A stretch of 64,000 nt of DNA, from assembly GCA_021776475.1 (NCBI GenBank), contig JAJFFV010000005.1, positions 1,240,001 to 1,304,000 of the forward strand. The letters are read 5' to 3'. The position numbers and the translations under genes are program-made. Below, piece by piece: positions 53,738 to 62,751 of the stretch; the stretch's first letter is position 1; each line of letters starts with the position of its first letter. The notes beneath the pieces are model-generated. The model made no database searches, was not told the origin of the DNA, and saw only the letters and a program-made list of their open reading frames with translations. The stretch is from Parvularculaceae bacterium (GTDB lineage Bacteria; Pseudomonadota; Alphaproteobacteria; Caulobacterales; Parvularculaceae).

Positions 53738-55282
53738 ATGCCGGACTACACGCATGAAGTGGTTGACTGGATCGGTTTTCACGCTGCTGCCCAGCCAGAC
53801 AAACTTGCCCAGATTGACCTCGCCAGTGGTCGCCGCTTTACCTATCTACAAATGCACGACCGGGTTGGCCGCATCGCGGCTGTATTGAAGGCACACGGCG
53901 TTAAAAAGGGTGACCGGGTCGGCTTTCTCGCGCTCAATTCGACGGATATCATGGAAATCATCTTCGCTACCTGGCGGATCGGGGCGGTTAGTCTGGCCCT
54001 CAATTTCCGCCTGACCGCTGAGGAACTTGAGTTCATTATTAATGATGCGGCGCCGTCTATCATCTTCATCGACGATGTCTTTGCCGAAACAGCTGATGCC
54101 CTGAAACAGATCACCTCCGTGGGCCATTGGATGCGCTTTGATGGTGTTGGCGGCGACACAGAATTTGAGCGCGCCATCAAAGATGCAGCAGCAATCCTGG
54201 AGATGATCGAACTTGCCACCGATGATATGTGCCTGCTGATGTATTCCTCCGGCACAACTGGCAGGCCAAAAGGCGTCATCGTCACGCATGGGATGATGCT
54301 GTGGTCGGCGGTTAATTGCCGTGCGGGTGTCGGGTTCACGGAGCAATCGGTCAATCTCTCGTTTATGCCTTTGTTTCACATTGGCGGCCTCAACGTCTTT
54401 GCCTGCCCTGCCGCTTATGCTGGTGGAACATCCGTCATTATGCGGATCGTCGATGCGAGCGCCATACTTGAAACGATCAATGATGCCGATATCGGCGTTA
54501 CTCATTTTCTTGCCGTTCCGGCTATTTACAATGGTCTCCGACAGCATCCCAAAATCGAATCAACAGATTTCTCACGTGTCGAGGCGGCGCTTGCCGGCGC
54601 TGAAGCGGTGCCGGTTGAACTCGTCAAATGGTGGATCGACAAAGGCCTCATAATTCAAGAAGGCTACGGCATGACCGAGACGGCAGCCTCAAGTACTCTG
54701 TTACGGCGTGACGAGATCCCGCACAAACTAGGTTCTGCGGGCTGCGCAGGGATGCACGGCAAGATGGCCATTTTCAGAGATGACGGAACACCCGCGCCGC
54801 GGGGGGAGCCTGGCGAACTTTGGGTATGTGGTCCGACGATCACGCCCGGTTACTGGAACCGCCCGGAAGCCAACAAAGAATGCTTCGTAGACGGATGGTT
54901 CAAAACGGGTGATATCGCCCGCCAGGATGAGGAAGGTTATTTCTATATCGAAGACCGCCTCAAAGACATGTATATATCCGCGGGCGAGAATATTTATCCG
55001 GCGGAGATTGAAAATGTCCTCTACGAAATGCAAGAAATCGCCGAAGTCGCAATTATCGGTATCCCGGATGAAAAATGGGGTGAGGCCGGCTGTGCCTGCG
55101 TTGTCTTCAGACAAGAGAAAAACCTCGACCTTGCCGACCTGGTTGCCCACTGCAAGGGCCGCCTGGCAACCTACAAACAGCCGACGCACATGCTGGTGCT
55201 TGATGAGTTACCACGCAATGCAACCGGTAAGGTTCTAAAATACCAGCTGCGCCAGAGCGTACCGAAAAAACTGATGCGTTAG
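53738..55282 (+). CDS. AMP-dependent acid-CoA ligase
   Basis: 514 residues; GGGAGAGACAG precedes the ATG. Motifs MYSSGTTGRPKGVIVTH, GYGMTETAASS, GWFKTGDIARQDEEGYFYIEDR and ATGKVLKYQL with the catalytic Lys are complete. It activates a carboxylic acid for the neighbouring acyl-CoA dehydrogenase, so the pair probably starts breakdown of a specific fatty or branched acid. VOC and AraC genes follow on the same strand. Confidence 0.93.
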   Translation: MPDYTHEVVDWIGFHAAAQPDKLAQIDLASGRRFTYLQMHDRVGRIAAVLKAHGVKKGDRVGFLALNSTDIMEIIFATWRIGAVSLALNFRLTAEELEFIINDAAPSIIFIDDVFAETADALKQITSVGHWMRFDGVGGDTEFERAIKDAAAILEMIELATDDMCLLMYSSGTTGRPKGVIVTHGMMLWSAVNCRAGVGFTEQSVNLSFMPLFHIGGLNVFACPAAYAGGTSVIMRIVDASAILETINDADIGVTHFLAVPAIYNGLRQHPKIESTDFSRVEAALAGAEAVPVELVKWWIDKGLIIQEGYGMTETAASSTLLRRDEIPHKLGSAGCAGMHGKMAIFRDDGTPAPRGEPGELWVCGPTITPGYWNRPEANKECFVDGWFKTGDIARQDEEGYFYIEDRLKDMYISAGENIYPAEIENVLYEMQEIAEVAIIGIPDEKWGEAGCACVVFRQEKNLDLADLVAHCKGRLATYKQPTHMLVLDELPRNATGKVLKYQLRQSVPKKLMR

Positions 55283-55319
55283 CTAAGCATTCTTTATGGT
55301 AAAAACGGGAGGTATGATT

Positions 55320-55694
55320 GTGCTCGCACAGGCGGAACTGCAGACCATCATCTGGACATCAAAATTGGCACAAGCAAAACAGTTTTATGGGGGCATACTT
55401 GGACTGCCGCTAAAAGGCGAGTCTGACGGCGCTTCAATATTTGGTGTTGGAGAACAGGAGGTACGGCTGTCACCGGTTCCGTCGACCACGCCTACAGAAC
55501 ATACTGTTATTGGGTTTGCCGTACCCGATGTAGTTCGTATCGTGATAGAACTTGCCGCTTGCGGTGTGAGGGTTGAACGATTCCCGGGCCTTCGCCATGA
55601 TGAGAACGGCGTTTTGGTCACACCTGATGGTGCAAAGTTCGCCTGGTTTCGCGACATGGATGGCAATCTGCTTTCAGTTGTGCAGTATCCCTGA
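55320..55694 (+). CDS. VOC-family (glyoxalase/bleomycin resistance-like) protein
   Basis: 124 residues from the GTG at 55320, chosen because GGGAGG lies exactly 7 nt before it; ATGs at 55296 and 55314 are poorly placed. A single VOC module pair: SKLAQAKQFYGGILGLPL and TPDGAKFAWFRDMDGNLLSV. The family includes glyoxalases, dioxygenases and antibiotic-binding proteins; the C-terminal DxxGN loop suits a metal-binding member, but the substrate is unknown. Confidence 0.87.
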   Translation: MLAQAELQTIIWTSKLAQAKQFYGGILGLPLKGESDGASIFGVGEQEVRLSPVPSTTPTEHTVIGFAVPDVVRIVIELAACGVRVERFPGLRHDENGVLVTPDGAKFAWFRDMDGNLLSVVQYP

Positions 55695-55788
55695 CTTTGT
55701 TCAATCGAGCATGTCGGCGGCGAACGCGACCGGCGATTGCCACACGCCCTGTGCTTGACTTCCGAAAATCAGCTCCCAAGTACACAAG

Positions 55789-56595
55789 ATGACAAAAGGG
55801 GTAAAGGCAAGCTGGGTGCATAACGCTTGCGGTGATATTCACCGTATCGAAGCATGGTTTGCGGGCGTCGCCTTTGCCCCGCACCGCCATGACACCTACA
55901 CAATCGGGATCACGCTTGAAGGCGTGCAGAGTTTCGACTACCGGGGTGCAACCCGCCATTCCCTGCCGGGTGGTCTGGTCATTCTCCATCCTGACGAGGT
56001 CCATGATGGCCGCGCTGGCACTGACGCTGGCTTTCGTTATCGGACAATCTATATCGAGCCATCAATGATCCAGTCCGCCCTCGGCGGTAAACGCCTTCCT
56101 TTCATAGATAGCGGTGTTTCATCAGATCAAAGATTATTGCGAGCTGTCACGCCGTTGCTCGAAGAATATGACCAGCCACTCGACCCACTCGAATATCAGG
56201 ACGCCGTCTATGATCTTGCAACGGTTCTGGACGAGATTTCTGGTCTCAGCAAACCGGCGAGAACCCGCAACTACAAAGCAGCTGAGCGGGCGCGGCAGTA
56301 TATCCATGAGCATCTGGCTGAGGGCATTTCCCTTGCAGATCTGGAGCATATCAGCGGCCACGACAGATGGCAGCTGTCGCGCGATTTTCGGGACCTGTTC
56401 GGCACCAGTCCCTATCACTATTTGATCATGCGCCGGCTCGATGTGGCGCGGGCGATGATCCTCGCGGGTCACACTCTGGCCGATGCCGCGGCGGCCTGCG
56501 AGTTCGCTGACCAAAGCCATTTCACCCGCCATTTCAAAAAAGCCTATGGTATCACACCAAAAAGATGGACCACTGCACTTGGCTATCAGCATTAG
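55789..56595 (+). CDS. AraC-family transcriptional regulator
   Basis: 268 residues. N-terminal cupin-like sensing domain (PHRHDTYTIGITLEGVQSF, LPGGLVILHPDEVHDG), C-terminal double helix-turn-helix (GISLADLEHISGHDRWQLS, and FADQSHFTRHFKKAYGITPK). Of the type that senses small organic effectors. It may regulate the acyl-CoA/ligase/VOC genes just upstream; its 3' end is 116 bp before arfB. Confidence 0.93.
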   Translation: MTKGVKASWVHNACGDIHRIEAWFAGVAFAPHRHDTYTIGITLEGVQSFDYRGATRHSLPGGLVILHPDEVHDGRAGTDAGFRYRTIYIEPSMIQSALGGKRLPFIDSGVSSDQRLLRAVTPLLEEYDQPLDPLEYQDAVYDLATVLDEISGLSKPARTRNYKAAERARQYIHEHLAEGISLADLEHISGHDRWQLSRDFRDLFGTSPYHYLIMRRLDVARAMILAGHTLADAAAACEFADQSHFTRHFKKAYGITPKRWTTALGYQH

Positions 56596-56711
56596 GATGT
56601 CACTTTTGGCTCTTACATCTACCCCGGCGATCAAAAAAAACTGAGACAAAAGTCCAAAAAAGTGTAAGGGGTGATCGAGACCGATGTTTTGGCCAACCCA
56701 ATAATACTGAA

Positions 56712-57137
56712 ATGCTACAGATTACGGATCATATCTTTATTGACGACGAGGAGCTGACGGAAAAATTTATCCGTGCGTCTGGTCCCGGCGGTCAGAATGT
56801 CAATAAGGTCTCGAGTGCCGTGCAATTGCGATTTGATCTCGGTGCCAATAAAAGCCTGCATGCAGGCATAAAAGCCAGGGCGGCGCGTCTGGCCGGCAGC
56901 AGACTGACTAAAGATGATGTAATCGTGATCCATGCCGATGGCTACCGCACACAAAAAGCGAACCGGCAAGAGGCGCGCAGGCGGTTAGCCGAAATTCTCC
57001 GGGCAGCGCTGCGACCACCTGTAAAACGGAAGAAGACCAAGCCCTCAAAAGCCGCGCTTGAGCGGCGATTGCAGGTCAAGAAGCAGCGGGCGCAAATCAA
57101 AACCTCACGCCGAACGACCGCGAAAGACCTAGAATAG
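56712..57137 (+). CDS. arfB: Peptidyl-tRNA hydrolase ArfB (ribosome rescue)
   Basis: 141 residues from the ATG at 56712, the normal ArfB length; in-frame starts further up would run into the regulator's 3' end. RASGPGGQNVNKVSSAVQLRF carries the GGQ motif, and the C-terminus is a lysine/arginine-rich tail (KRKKTKPSKAALERRLQVKK) that enters the empty mRNA channel of stalled ribosomes. It releases nascent chains without a stop codon. Confidence 0.95.
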   Translation: MLQITDHIFIDDEELTEKFIRASGPGGQNVNKVSSAVQLRFDLGANKSLHAGIKARAARLAGSRLTKDDVIVIHADGYRTQKANRQEARRRLAEILRAALRPPVKRKKTKPSKAALERRLQVKKQRAQIKTSRRTTAKDLE

Positions 57138-57232
57138 CGCCGCGGTTCGCGCACAATCATTCTATAAGACAGCCCAATTCATCTGCTAAAATGCCGCTTG
57201 AACGTCAATTCTGAGTCTTACAGCGGGTACCC

Positions 57233-57943
57233 ATGTCAACGATCAAAAGCTCTGAACGGATTACTGCAGTAGTAGAAGTAGTCGCCTTTGTGGCGCTCGC
57301 GCTGCTATCAAAAAAATTGCTGGATCCCGTCATCTGGCGCTACGCGGGGCCCATATCCCTTATCGGCACGCTCATTATACTGAGCGGATATATGCGGTTT
57401 CAGGGGATGACCTGGACATCAATGGGCCTAAAGTCACTGCCAGGCGTAAGAGCGAAGCTTCTGATTATTCCCCAAACGTTTTTGACCTTCATATTCTTTG
57501 CGGCGGCTGTGGCCATCGTCATGCTCACCGGGCAGGCAATCGATCCGAATTTTATGGCTGAACCGCCGCAAGGGGCGCAAGACCGCTGGGGAAATATCGA
57601 GGGAAATCTGCCGCTGTTCCTTTTATGGCTCGGAATTGTCTGGACAGCTGCAGCGTTCGGGGAGGAAATGTTCTTCCGCGGATTTCTGATCACCAGATTG
57701 CAATCGGTGTTCGCTGGGATAAAACTCGCACCAATTCTTGCGGTCCTCCTGCCGGCGCTGTTATTTGGCTGGGCCCATATCTATTATCAGGGGCTGCGCG
57801 GATTTTTCATGACCGGCGCAATAGCGATCGCTTTTGGGACGTCGTTTCTGCTGTTCAAAAAGAACCTCTGGCCCGCGATTATCGTTCATGGACTGGTCGA
57901 TACACTGGGTTTCGTCGCTATCTACATGAACTGGGATATTTAA
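57233..57943 (+). CDS. CPBP-family intramembrane metalloprotease
   Basis: 236 residues with about seven membrane helices. FGEEMFFRGFLITRL is the EExxxR motif, LLFGWAHIYYQG the FxxxH motif, and AIIVHGLVDTLGF the HxxxD/N motif, all present, so probably active. Second CPBP protease of the window; more complete than the one at 17248. Target unknown. Convergent with the GNAT gene. Confidence 0.9.
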   Translation: MSTIKSSERITAVVEVVAFVALALLSKKLLDPVIWRYAGPISLIGTLIILSGYMRFQGMTWTSMGLKSLPGVRAKLLIIPQTFLTFIFFAAAVAIVMLTGQAIDPNFMAEPPQGAQDRWGNIEGNLPLFLLWLGIVWTAAAFGEEMFFRGFLITRLQSVFAGIKLAPILAVLLPALLFGWAHIYYQGLRGFFMTGAIAIAFGTSFLLFKKNLWPAIIVHGLVDTLGFVAIYMNWDI

Positions 57944-57951
57944 GCAGGAAC

Positions 57952-58566
57952 CTAAAGCGTCCCCCTCGGCGGTCTCTCCATTGCTTCAAGCGGCGGTGCG
58001 CCGGGCGCCGCCTGAAAAATCTGCTGGCTGACGAAACCCTGGCTCATGTAAAATCCGGTATTGGCAGGATTGGAGTTTTCCAAATAAACCGGCACACCCA
58101 CTTTGTCTGCTGCTGCCAGCATTGGTGCCATTAACCGCCGGCCAAGTCCTTTGCCGCGCCCAGCTGCAACAACGCCAATCGTGAACAGATAAAGGTGGTC
58201 ATGTTTTGGATGATGACGCGTCATTTGGGCATCTATCTGCAGCGTGCGCCGGATTGCGCCTGTCCCGGCGTGCTGCATCAAGCGCAACGCCAATTCGACT
58301 TTGTATATGAGGGCCATTTCTTCGCTGTTGCCCGGCGGCAGCCACATTGTCGCCCCAGCTGCGTTTGCAATGTGGCAAATTCCGTTCGGCAGATAGATCC
58401 GCCGTGCCATCGTCCGAAAGGTGGTGCGAATTGCCTCGGCGTTTCCAAAAGTCCACAAAGACACCGGATCTTTTGCGAACGCATCAGTCGTGATGTCAGC
58501 AACACGTTGCCACTCGTCTGGAGAGGCAGCTTGGATACCATCGGGAAGGCTAACATCAAACATCAT
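57952..58566 (-). CDS. GNAT-family N-acetyltransferase
   Basis: 204 residues. HLYLFTIGVVAAGRGKGLGRRLMAPM contains the acetyl-CoA binding QxxGxG/A-type loop, and VYLENSNPANTGFYMSQGF is the conserved end of the fold. The subgroup acts on varied amines or hydroxyls; substrate unknown. Lies between the CPBP gene and the VWA protein without evident coupling. Confidence 0.87.
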   Translation of the reverse strand: MMFDVSLPDGIQAASPDEWQRVADITTDAFAKDPVSLWTFGNAEAIRTTFRTMARRIYLPNGICHIANAAGATMWLPPGNSEEMALIYKVELALRLMQHAGTGAIRRTLQIDAQMTRHHPKHDHLYLFTIGVVAAGRGKGLGRRLMAPMLAAADKVGVPVYLENSNPANTGFYMSQGFVSQQIFQAAPGAPPLEAMERPPRGTL

Positions 58567-58617
58567 GTTAGACTAGGTGAGATTGATACCGGTGCCAACC
58601 CAACCTGAACCGCCGTT

Positions 58618-60669
58618 CTACTCTACCTCAAGTGGCTTGCGGGCAATAACCAACCGTCCGTCCACCGCTGAAAGAATATATCGTACATCATATGATCCCG
58701 GATCAGCAGGCATCTTGAGCGACGCGGGTGATCCTTGTTTCGTAGTCGCATAACTTAGTTCACCAGTTGTGGCTGTCGTCCCCCGAGCTACGATATCAAT
58801 GTAATCGCTTGGCAGATTGGGCCCGGTCCATGTCACGCTAAGTCTGCCGCCAGCTTCTGCCGGACTATCAAAAGTAACACTCGCTTGTGCAGCGTTCACT
58901 GTGATTGGCTGAACCGCTTTCACTTTGCGGCCGTCTGCTGCTTGCAGCACATAACGAACATCATATTCACCAGCTTTTCCCGGCAGGCGAAGGTTGAGTG
59001 GATTGCCCTGTTTTACATAGGTATACGACTTCTCGCCAGTGGTTGGCGTTGACCCACGCGGTACAACATCGATGTAGTCATTTGGTGCGCCCGGGCCTGC
59101 CCACTCAACCTCAATTGTCGTCCCGCCGGCGCCTTCTTTCTGTAATACAAGGCTGGCAACAACGTCTTTCAAAGTTAGGGGTGAAACATAAAGTACACGG
59201 CGCTTTTGCGGCCCTTGCAATACATAGCGCATGTCATAGGCGCCGGGCTCGCTTGGCAAATTCAGCGCCAGCGGATTACCGACCTTTGTATAAGCATATC
59301 CGAGTTCGCCGGAGGTGTCTGTGTATCCGCGCGGCACAATATCGACATAGTCATTCTTTGTGCCGGGTCCTGTCCAATAAACTTCAACCCGTTTGCCAAG
59401 ACTTATTTGAGGATCAAACGCAAGTTCGGCGCGCACTTCTTCAATTTCCAGCGGCGCGCTTTTCAGCGCCCGCCGTCCATCGCCCGCCATTGCCACGTAG
59501 CGCAATTCATGTGGCCCTGCTTTGTCTGGTGCTTGTATCTCAAGGGGGTTGCCGCGCTTGGTATAACGATAGGCAAGCTCGCCGGTTGTATCGGTGTATC
59601 CTGCCGGGACGATATCAATATAGTCCGCCTGATTGTTTGGCCCGCGCCATTCGACGGCAAAATACTCACCGATGCCGACCCGTTCGGGCGCAAAGATCGC
59701 GACCTCTGCTTCTGTAATTTCGATCGTTGTGTCGGCAATCACGCGCTTGCCCGCCTGAGAGTGCCAGACATAGCGGATCTGATACCTGCCTGGCTCTTTC
59801 GGTGCCCGCAGAGCTGATCGATCACCGTTTCGCGTGTAGGCATAGGACAGCTCGCCGCTGGTCCGCTCATAGCCAGGTGGCACCAGATCGACATAGTCCT
59901 GCGGCGCGTCCGGCCCTTCCCATTCGACCGTGAATGTAGAACCGATTTCCGCCTTTGCCGGCGCGGTTACGATCGCGGTTGCGGTCTCCTCAATTGGTTC
60001 TTCTACCAGCTCTTCAACCGCCGCTGCCACCTGATCAAGCGCCTCACTCAGCTCCCCGGCGTTGGCAGCCTCAAAATACTGACCGCCGGTCTCTTCGGCC
60101 AGGCAGGCGACTTGACGTCCTTCCATCTCGCTGAGGCCAAAACCAACCACATGAGCAGTGAAATCAATGCCGGTCGCCTCAAGCTCAGCGCCAGCAGCAC
60201 AAGGATCAGCATTGCAGGTTTCAATACCGTCGGTGATCACAATGACTGTCGCTCTGTTCTCCGCAATTTTTAAAACATCCGCAGCCTGACGAACGGCCTG
60301 CGTCAGCGGCGTTTTTCCGACAGGTTTCAGTGTATCTACAGTGTCGGCGATGCTCTCGCCATTTTGTATTTTCGGTTGCTGCATCAATTCAATATCGCCG
60401 CAATCGCCCTTGCGGCGGTGACCATAAGCGATCAATCCCATTTCCGATGATTTGGGCAGCTGGCTGACCGTTTGCCGCAGCGCCCGCCGTGCGATATCCC
60501 GTTTGGTCTCGCCATCAATCTGTCCCCACATTGAACCGGAACTATCCATGACAATCATGATTTTGCCGGGACCATCGGCAGATCCTTCTGGCTGGTCTGT
60601 AAATGCTGCAGTTAAAAATAGCGCGCAAGCTAGCCCGGCAAAGCGCGTCAATGTCCGCTGTAAAGCCAT
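58618..60669 (-). CDS. Secreted VWA-domain protein with five tandem repeats
   Basis: 683 residues from the ATG at 60669, chosen for GGGAGGAG 6 nt upstream. A signal peptide is followed by a VWA domain (about 35-215) with an intact metal-ion site DSSGSM (Asp42, Ser44, Ser46), T120 in GKTPLTQA and ITDGIETC. A short acidic linker leads to five repeats of ~90 residues (233-683), each with W-x-GP, DYIDIVP, GELSYAYT and YDVRYV-like blocks. Repeats look like beta-sandwich modules. Likely periplasmic or surface-attached and ligand-binding; no enzymatic domain. Confidence 0.9.
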   Translation of the reverse strand: MALQRTLTRFAGLACALFLTAAFTDQPEGSADGPGKIMIVMDSSGSMWGQIDGETKRDIARRALRQTVSQLPKSSEMGLIAYGHRRKGDCGDIELMQQPKIQNGESIADTVDTLKPVGKTPLTQAVRQAADVLKIAENRATVIVITDGIETCNADPCAAGAELEATGIDFTAHVVGFGLSEMEGRQVACLAEETGGQYFEAANAGELSEALDQVAAAVEELVEEPIEETATAIVTAPAKAEIGSTFTVEWEGPDAPQDYVDLVPPGYERTSGELSYAYTRNGDRSALRAPKEPGRYQIRYVWHSQAGKRVIADTTIEITEAEVAIFAPERVGIGEYFAVEWRGPNNQADYIDIVPAGYTDTTGELAYRYTKRGNPLEIQAPDKAGPHELRYVAMAGDGRRALKSAPLEIEEVRAELAFDPQISLGKRVEVYWTGPGTKNDYVDIVPRGYTDTSGELGYAYTKVGNPLALNLPSEPGAYDMRYVLQGPQKRRVLYVSPLTLKDVVASLVLQKEGAGGTTIEVEWAGPGAPNDYIDVVPRGSTPTTGEKSYTYVKQGNPLNLRLPGKAGEYDVRYVLQAADGRKVKAVQPITVNAAQASVTFDSPAEAGGRLSVTWTGPNLPSDYIDIVARGTTATTGELSYATTKQGSPASLKMPADPGSYDVRYILSAVDGRLVIARKPLEVE
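58621..59973 (-). repeat. Five tandem ~270-bp protein-coding repeats
   Basis: Repeat units correspond to residues ~233-319, 320-409, 411-500, 503-591 and 594-683 of the VWA protein. Shared landmarks: W-[TEAR]-GP, DY[IV]D[ILV]V, G[YST].[RDPA]T[ST]GE, SY-[AT][YT]T, G-P, and DxRYV. Divergence is strong enough that the units are old duplications. Confidence 0.88.
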
Positions 60670-60894
60670 GATGCTCTCCTCCCTGAGAAGCAAAAATCCG
60701 CCGATCTCAGATTATCCCATGTCGAGGTTTTACGGCCAATCCACGCTGCAGGCAACTCGGGCACCTGTGTTTAATGACTGTAGATGTCGCCACGAGGCGC
60801 GTCACAGTGGCAGGCGCCACGAAGACAACTATTTGCCTGCGCCGGCAGACGTGATATTTGTAGTCTGGGGCGTTGGCGAAAAGGGGTATTATTA

Positions 60895-62712
60895 ATGCGT
60901 ATTCTCGGGAAGATTCTCGGCGGGCTGATCCTGCTCGTCGTTTTAGCAGTGGTCGGTGCCTGGTATTTCCTGTGGCACAAGCCGGTCGGTGTTAACAATT
61001 ACAGCAACAAAGTCATGATTGGGCTGGCGATGGAGTCGCCGGAACTACTCACCCAGCTCGGTCTAATAGACAACAGCCCATTTGATTCTCACAGCGGCAA
61101 GCTGGACGACTACACCAGAGCAGCAGACGACAAAGCACTGGCTAAAATCCGGAAGGCGCGTACTGGCCTCGACAAGTACGGACCGGACGGCTTGGACGGC
61201 CAGGAACTCCTGAGCTGGAAAATTACCGCCTGGTTTTTGGACGATATCCTGCGCGATTCCGAATATGAATATAGTGGCTACCGCCTCACCCAGATTGGCG
61301 GTGTCACCGTCAACATGCCGCAATTCCTGACGGACTCTCATGTGATCGCCAATGAAAAAAGCGTCAAGCGCTATATCAGCCGACTGAATGAATTTGGCCG
61401 GGTACTGGCTGAAGTAAAAGTGCGTGTTGAGGACGATCGTGACAATGGTGTTGTGCCGCCGGATTTTGTGCTTGAGAAAGCCCTTGTTGGGATGCGCTCA
61501 TTTATCGAAGGCGGTGCGAAGGAAAGTCCTTTGATCACGACCTTGCCGGACAAATTTAAGGACATCGGCCTCGACGAGGCGCAAAGTGCGGCCTATCTGG
61601 CCCAGGCAACAGCCGCGGTGGAGGCGCAAGTCATCCCTGGCTACGAGACAATGATCGCGCTGTTTGAAGAGCTTCTTGCACAGGCCACTCATGATGCTGG
61701 TATCTGGCGCATCCCTAATGGTGACGCCATCTACGCACTTGCTCTCAAATCCAATACCACGACCGATATGACAGCCGCCGAGATCCACGATACCGGTCTG
61801 TCAGAAGTTGCGCGGATAAATCAGGAAATGGATGCAATTCTTATTGGTCAGGGATTGACCGAAGGCACCGTCGCTGAACGTGTCCAGGTATTGATGAATG
61901 ACCCTGCACAGATATTCCCCAATACCGATGACGGCCGGGCGCAAATGATCGCGTATCTGGAAGAGATCGACAAAGAACTGATGGCCAAGGCGCCAGAGTT
62001 CTTTGTCACTTTGCCGACGCAACCGCTGGAAGTTGTTCGCATACCAGAATATTCGCAGGATTCTGCACCGGGTGGATATTACAACTTGCCTGCGCTGGAC
62101 GGCTCGCGCCCCGGTCGCTTTTATATCAACCAAAAAAATACCGCAGATAATCCAAAATGGACCCTGCCGACCCTGATGTATCATGAGGCAGCACCCGGTC
62201 ACCATTTCCAGCTATCCGTGGCATTGCTGATCGAGGGGTTACCTATCATCCGTACAATGCCTTTGTTTACTGCTTATGCAGAAGGCTGGGCATTATATGC
62301 TGAGCGCATCGTAAAAACAGATATGGGGATGTATGATGGTGATCCGCTTGGAGATCTCGGTCGCTTGCAGGCGGAGATGTTCCGTGCCGTCCGGCTCGTG
62401 GTTGATACAGGCATGCACGACAAACGCTGGACACGGGAAGAGGCGATCGACTACATGATGTCAAACACCGGCATGACCGAAGCGGAAGTAACACGCGAGA
62501 TCGAGCGCTATACTGTCTGGCCAGGTCAGGCAACCGCTTACAAAACCGGCCAGCTCGCGATCCTTAGAATGCGGGCGGAAGCAGAGGCCGCCCTAGGGGA
62601 TGATTTCAACCTGCGTGATTTCCACGGTGTTGTTCTCGACAATGGCGCCATGCCACTTGGTATCCTTGAAGATATGGTTGCGGATTGGGTCGCCGAACAG
62701 CAGGCTGAGTGA
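60895..62712 (+). CDS. DUF885-family metallopeptidase-like protein
   Basis: 605 residues from the ATG at 60895 (AAGGGG, 8-nt spacer). One N-terminal membrane helix (about 5-25), a helical body, then LPTLMYHEAAPGHHFQLSVA with HExxxGH, and AYAEGWALYAERI with the second Glu. DUF885 members are M32/thermolysin-distant gluzincin-like peptidases; several are exported dipeptidases or carboxypeptidases. C-terminal AYKTGQLAILRMRAEAEAALG is the conserved final segment. Convergent with ggt. Confidence 0.88.
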   Translation: MRILGKILGGLILLVVLAVVGAWYFLWHKPVGVNNYSNKVMIGLAMESPELLTQLGLIDNSPFDSHSGKLDDYTRAADDKALAKIRKARTGLDKYGPDGLDGQELLSWKITAWFLDDILRDSEYEYSGYRLTQIGGVTVNMPQFLTDSHVIANEKSVKRYISRLNEFGRVLAEVKVRVEDDRDNGVVPPDFVLEKALVGMRSFIEGGAKESPLITTLPDKFKDIGLDEAQSAAYLAQATAAVEAQVIPGYETMIALFEELLAQATHDAGIWRIPNGDAIYALALKSNTTTDMTAAEIHDTGLSEVARINQEMDAILIGQGLTEGTVAERVQVLMNDPAQIFPNTDDGRAQMIAYLEEIDKELMAKAPEFFVTLPTQPLEVVRIPEYSQDSAPGGYYNLPALDGSRPGRFYINQKNTADNPKWTLPTLMYHEAAPGHHFQLSVALLIEGLPIIRTMPLFTAYAEGWALYAERIVKTDMGMYDGDPLGDLGRLQAEMFRAVRLVVDTGMHDKRWTREEAIDYMMSNTGMTEAEVTREIERYTVWPGQATAYKTGQLAILRMRAEAEAALGDDFNLRDFHGVVLDNGAMPLGILEDMVADWVAEQQAE

Positions 62713-62751
62713 ACAAGATCCAGGTGGGCGGCATAATGTCGCTCACCAGGA

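Noticed and set aside
58998-59817. Open frames antisense to the VWA repeats
   Set aside because: They arise from the repeat composition of the coding strand and show no motifs.
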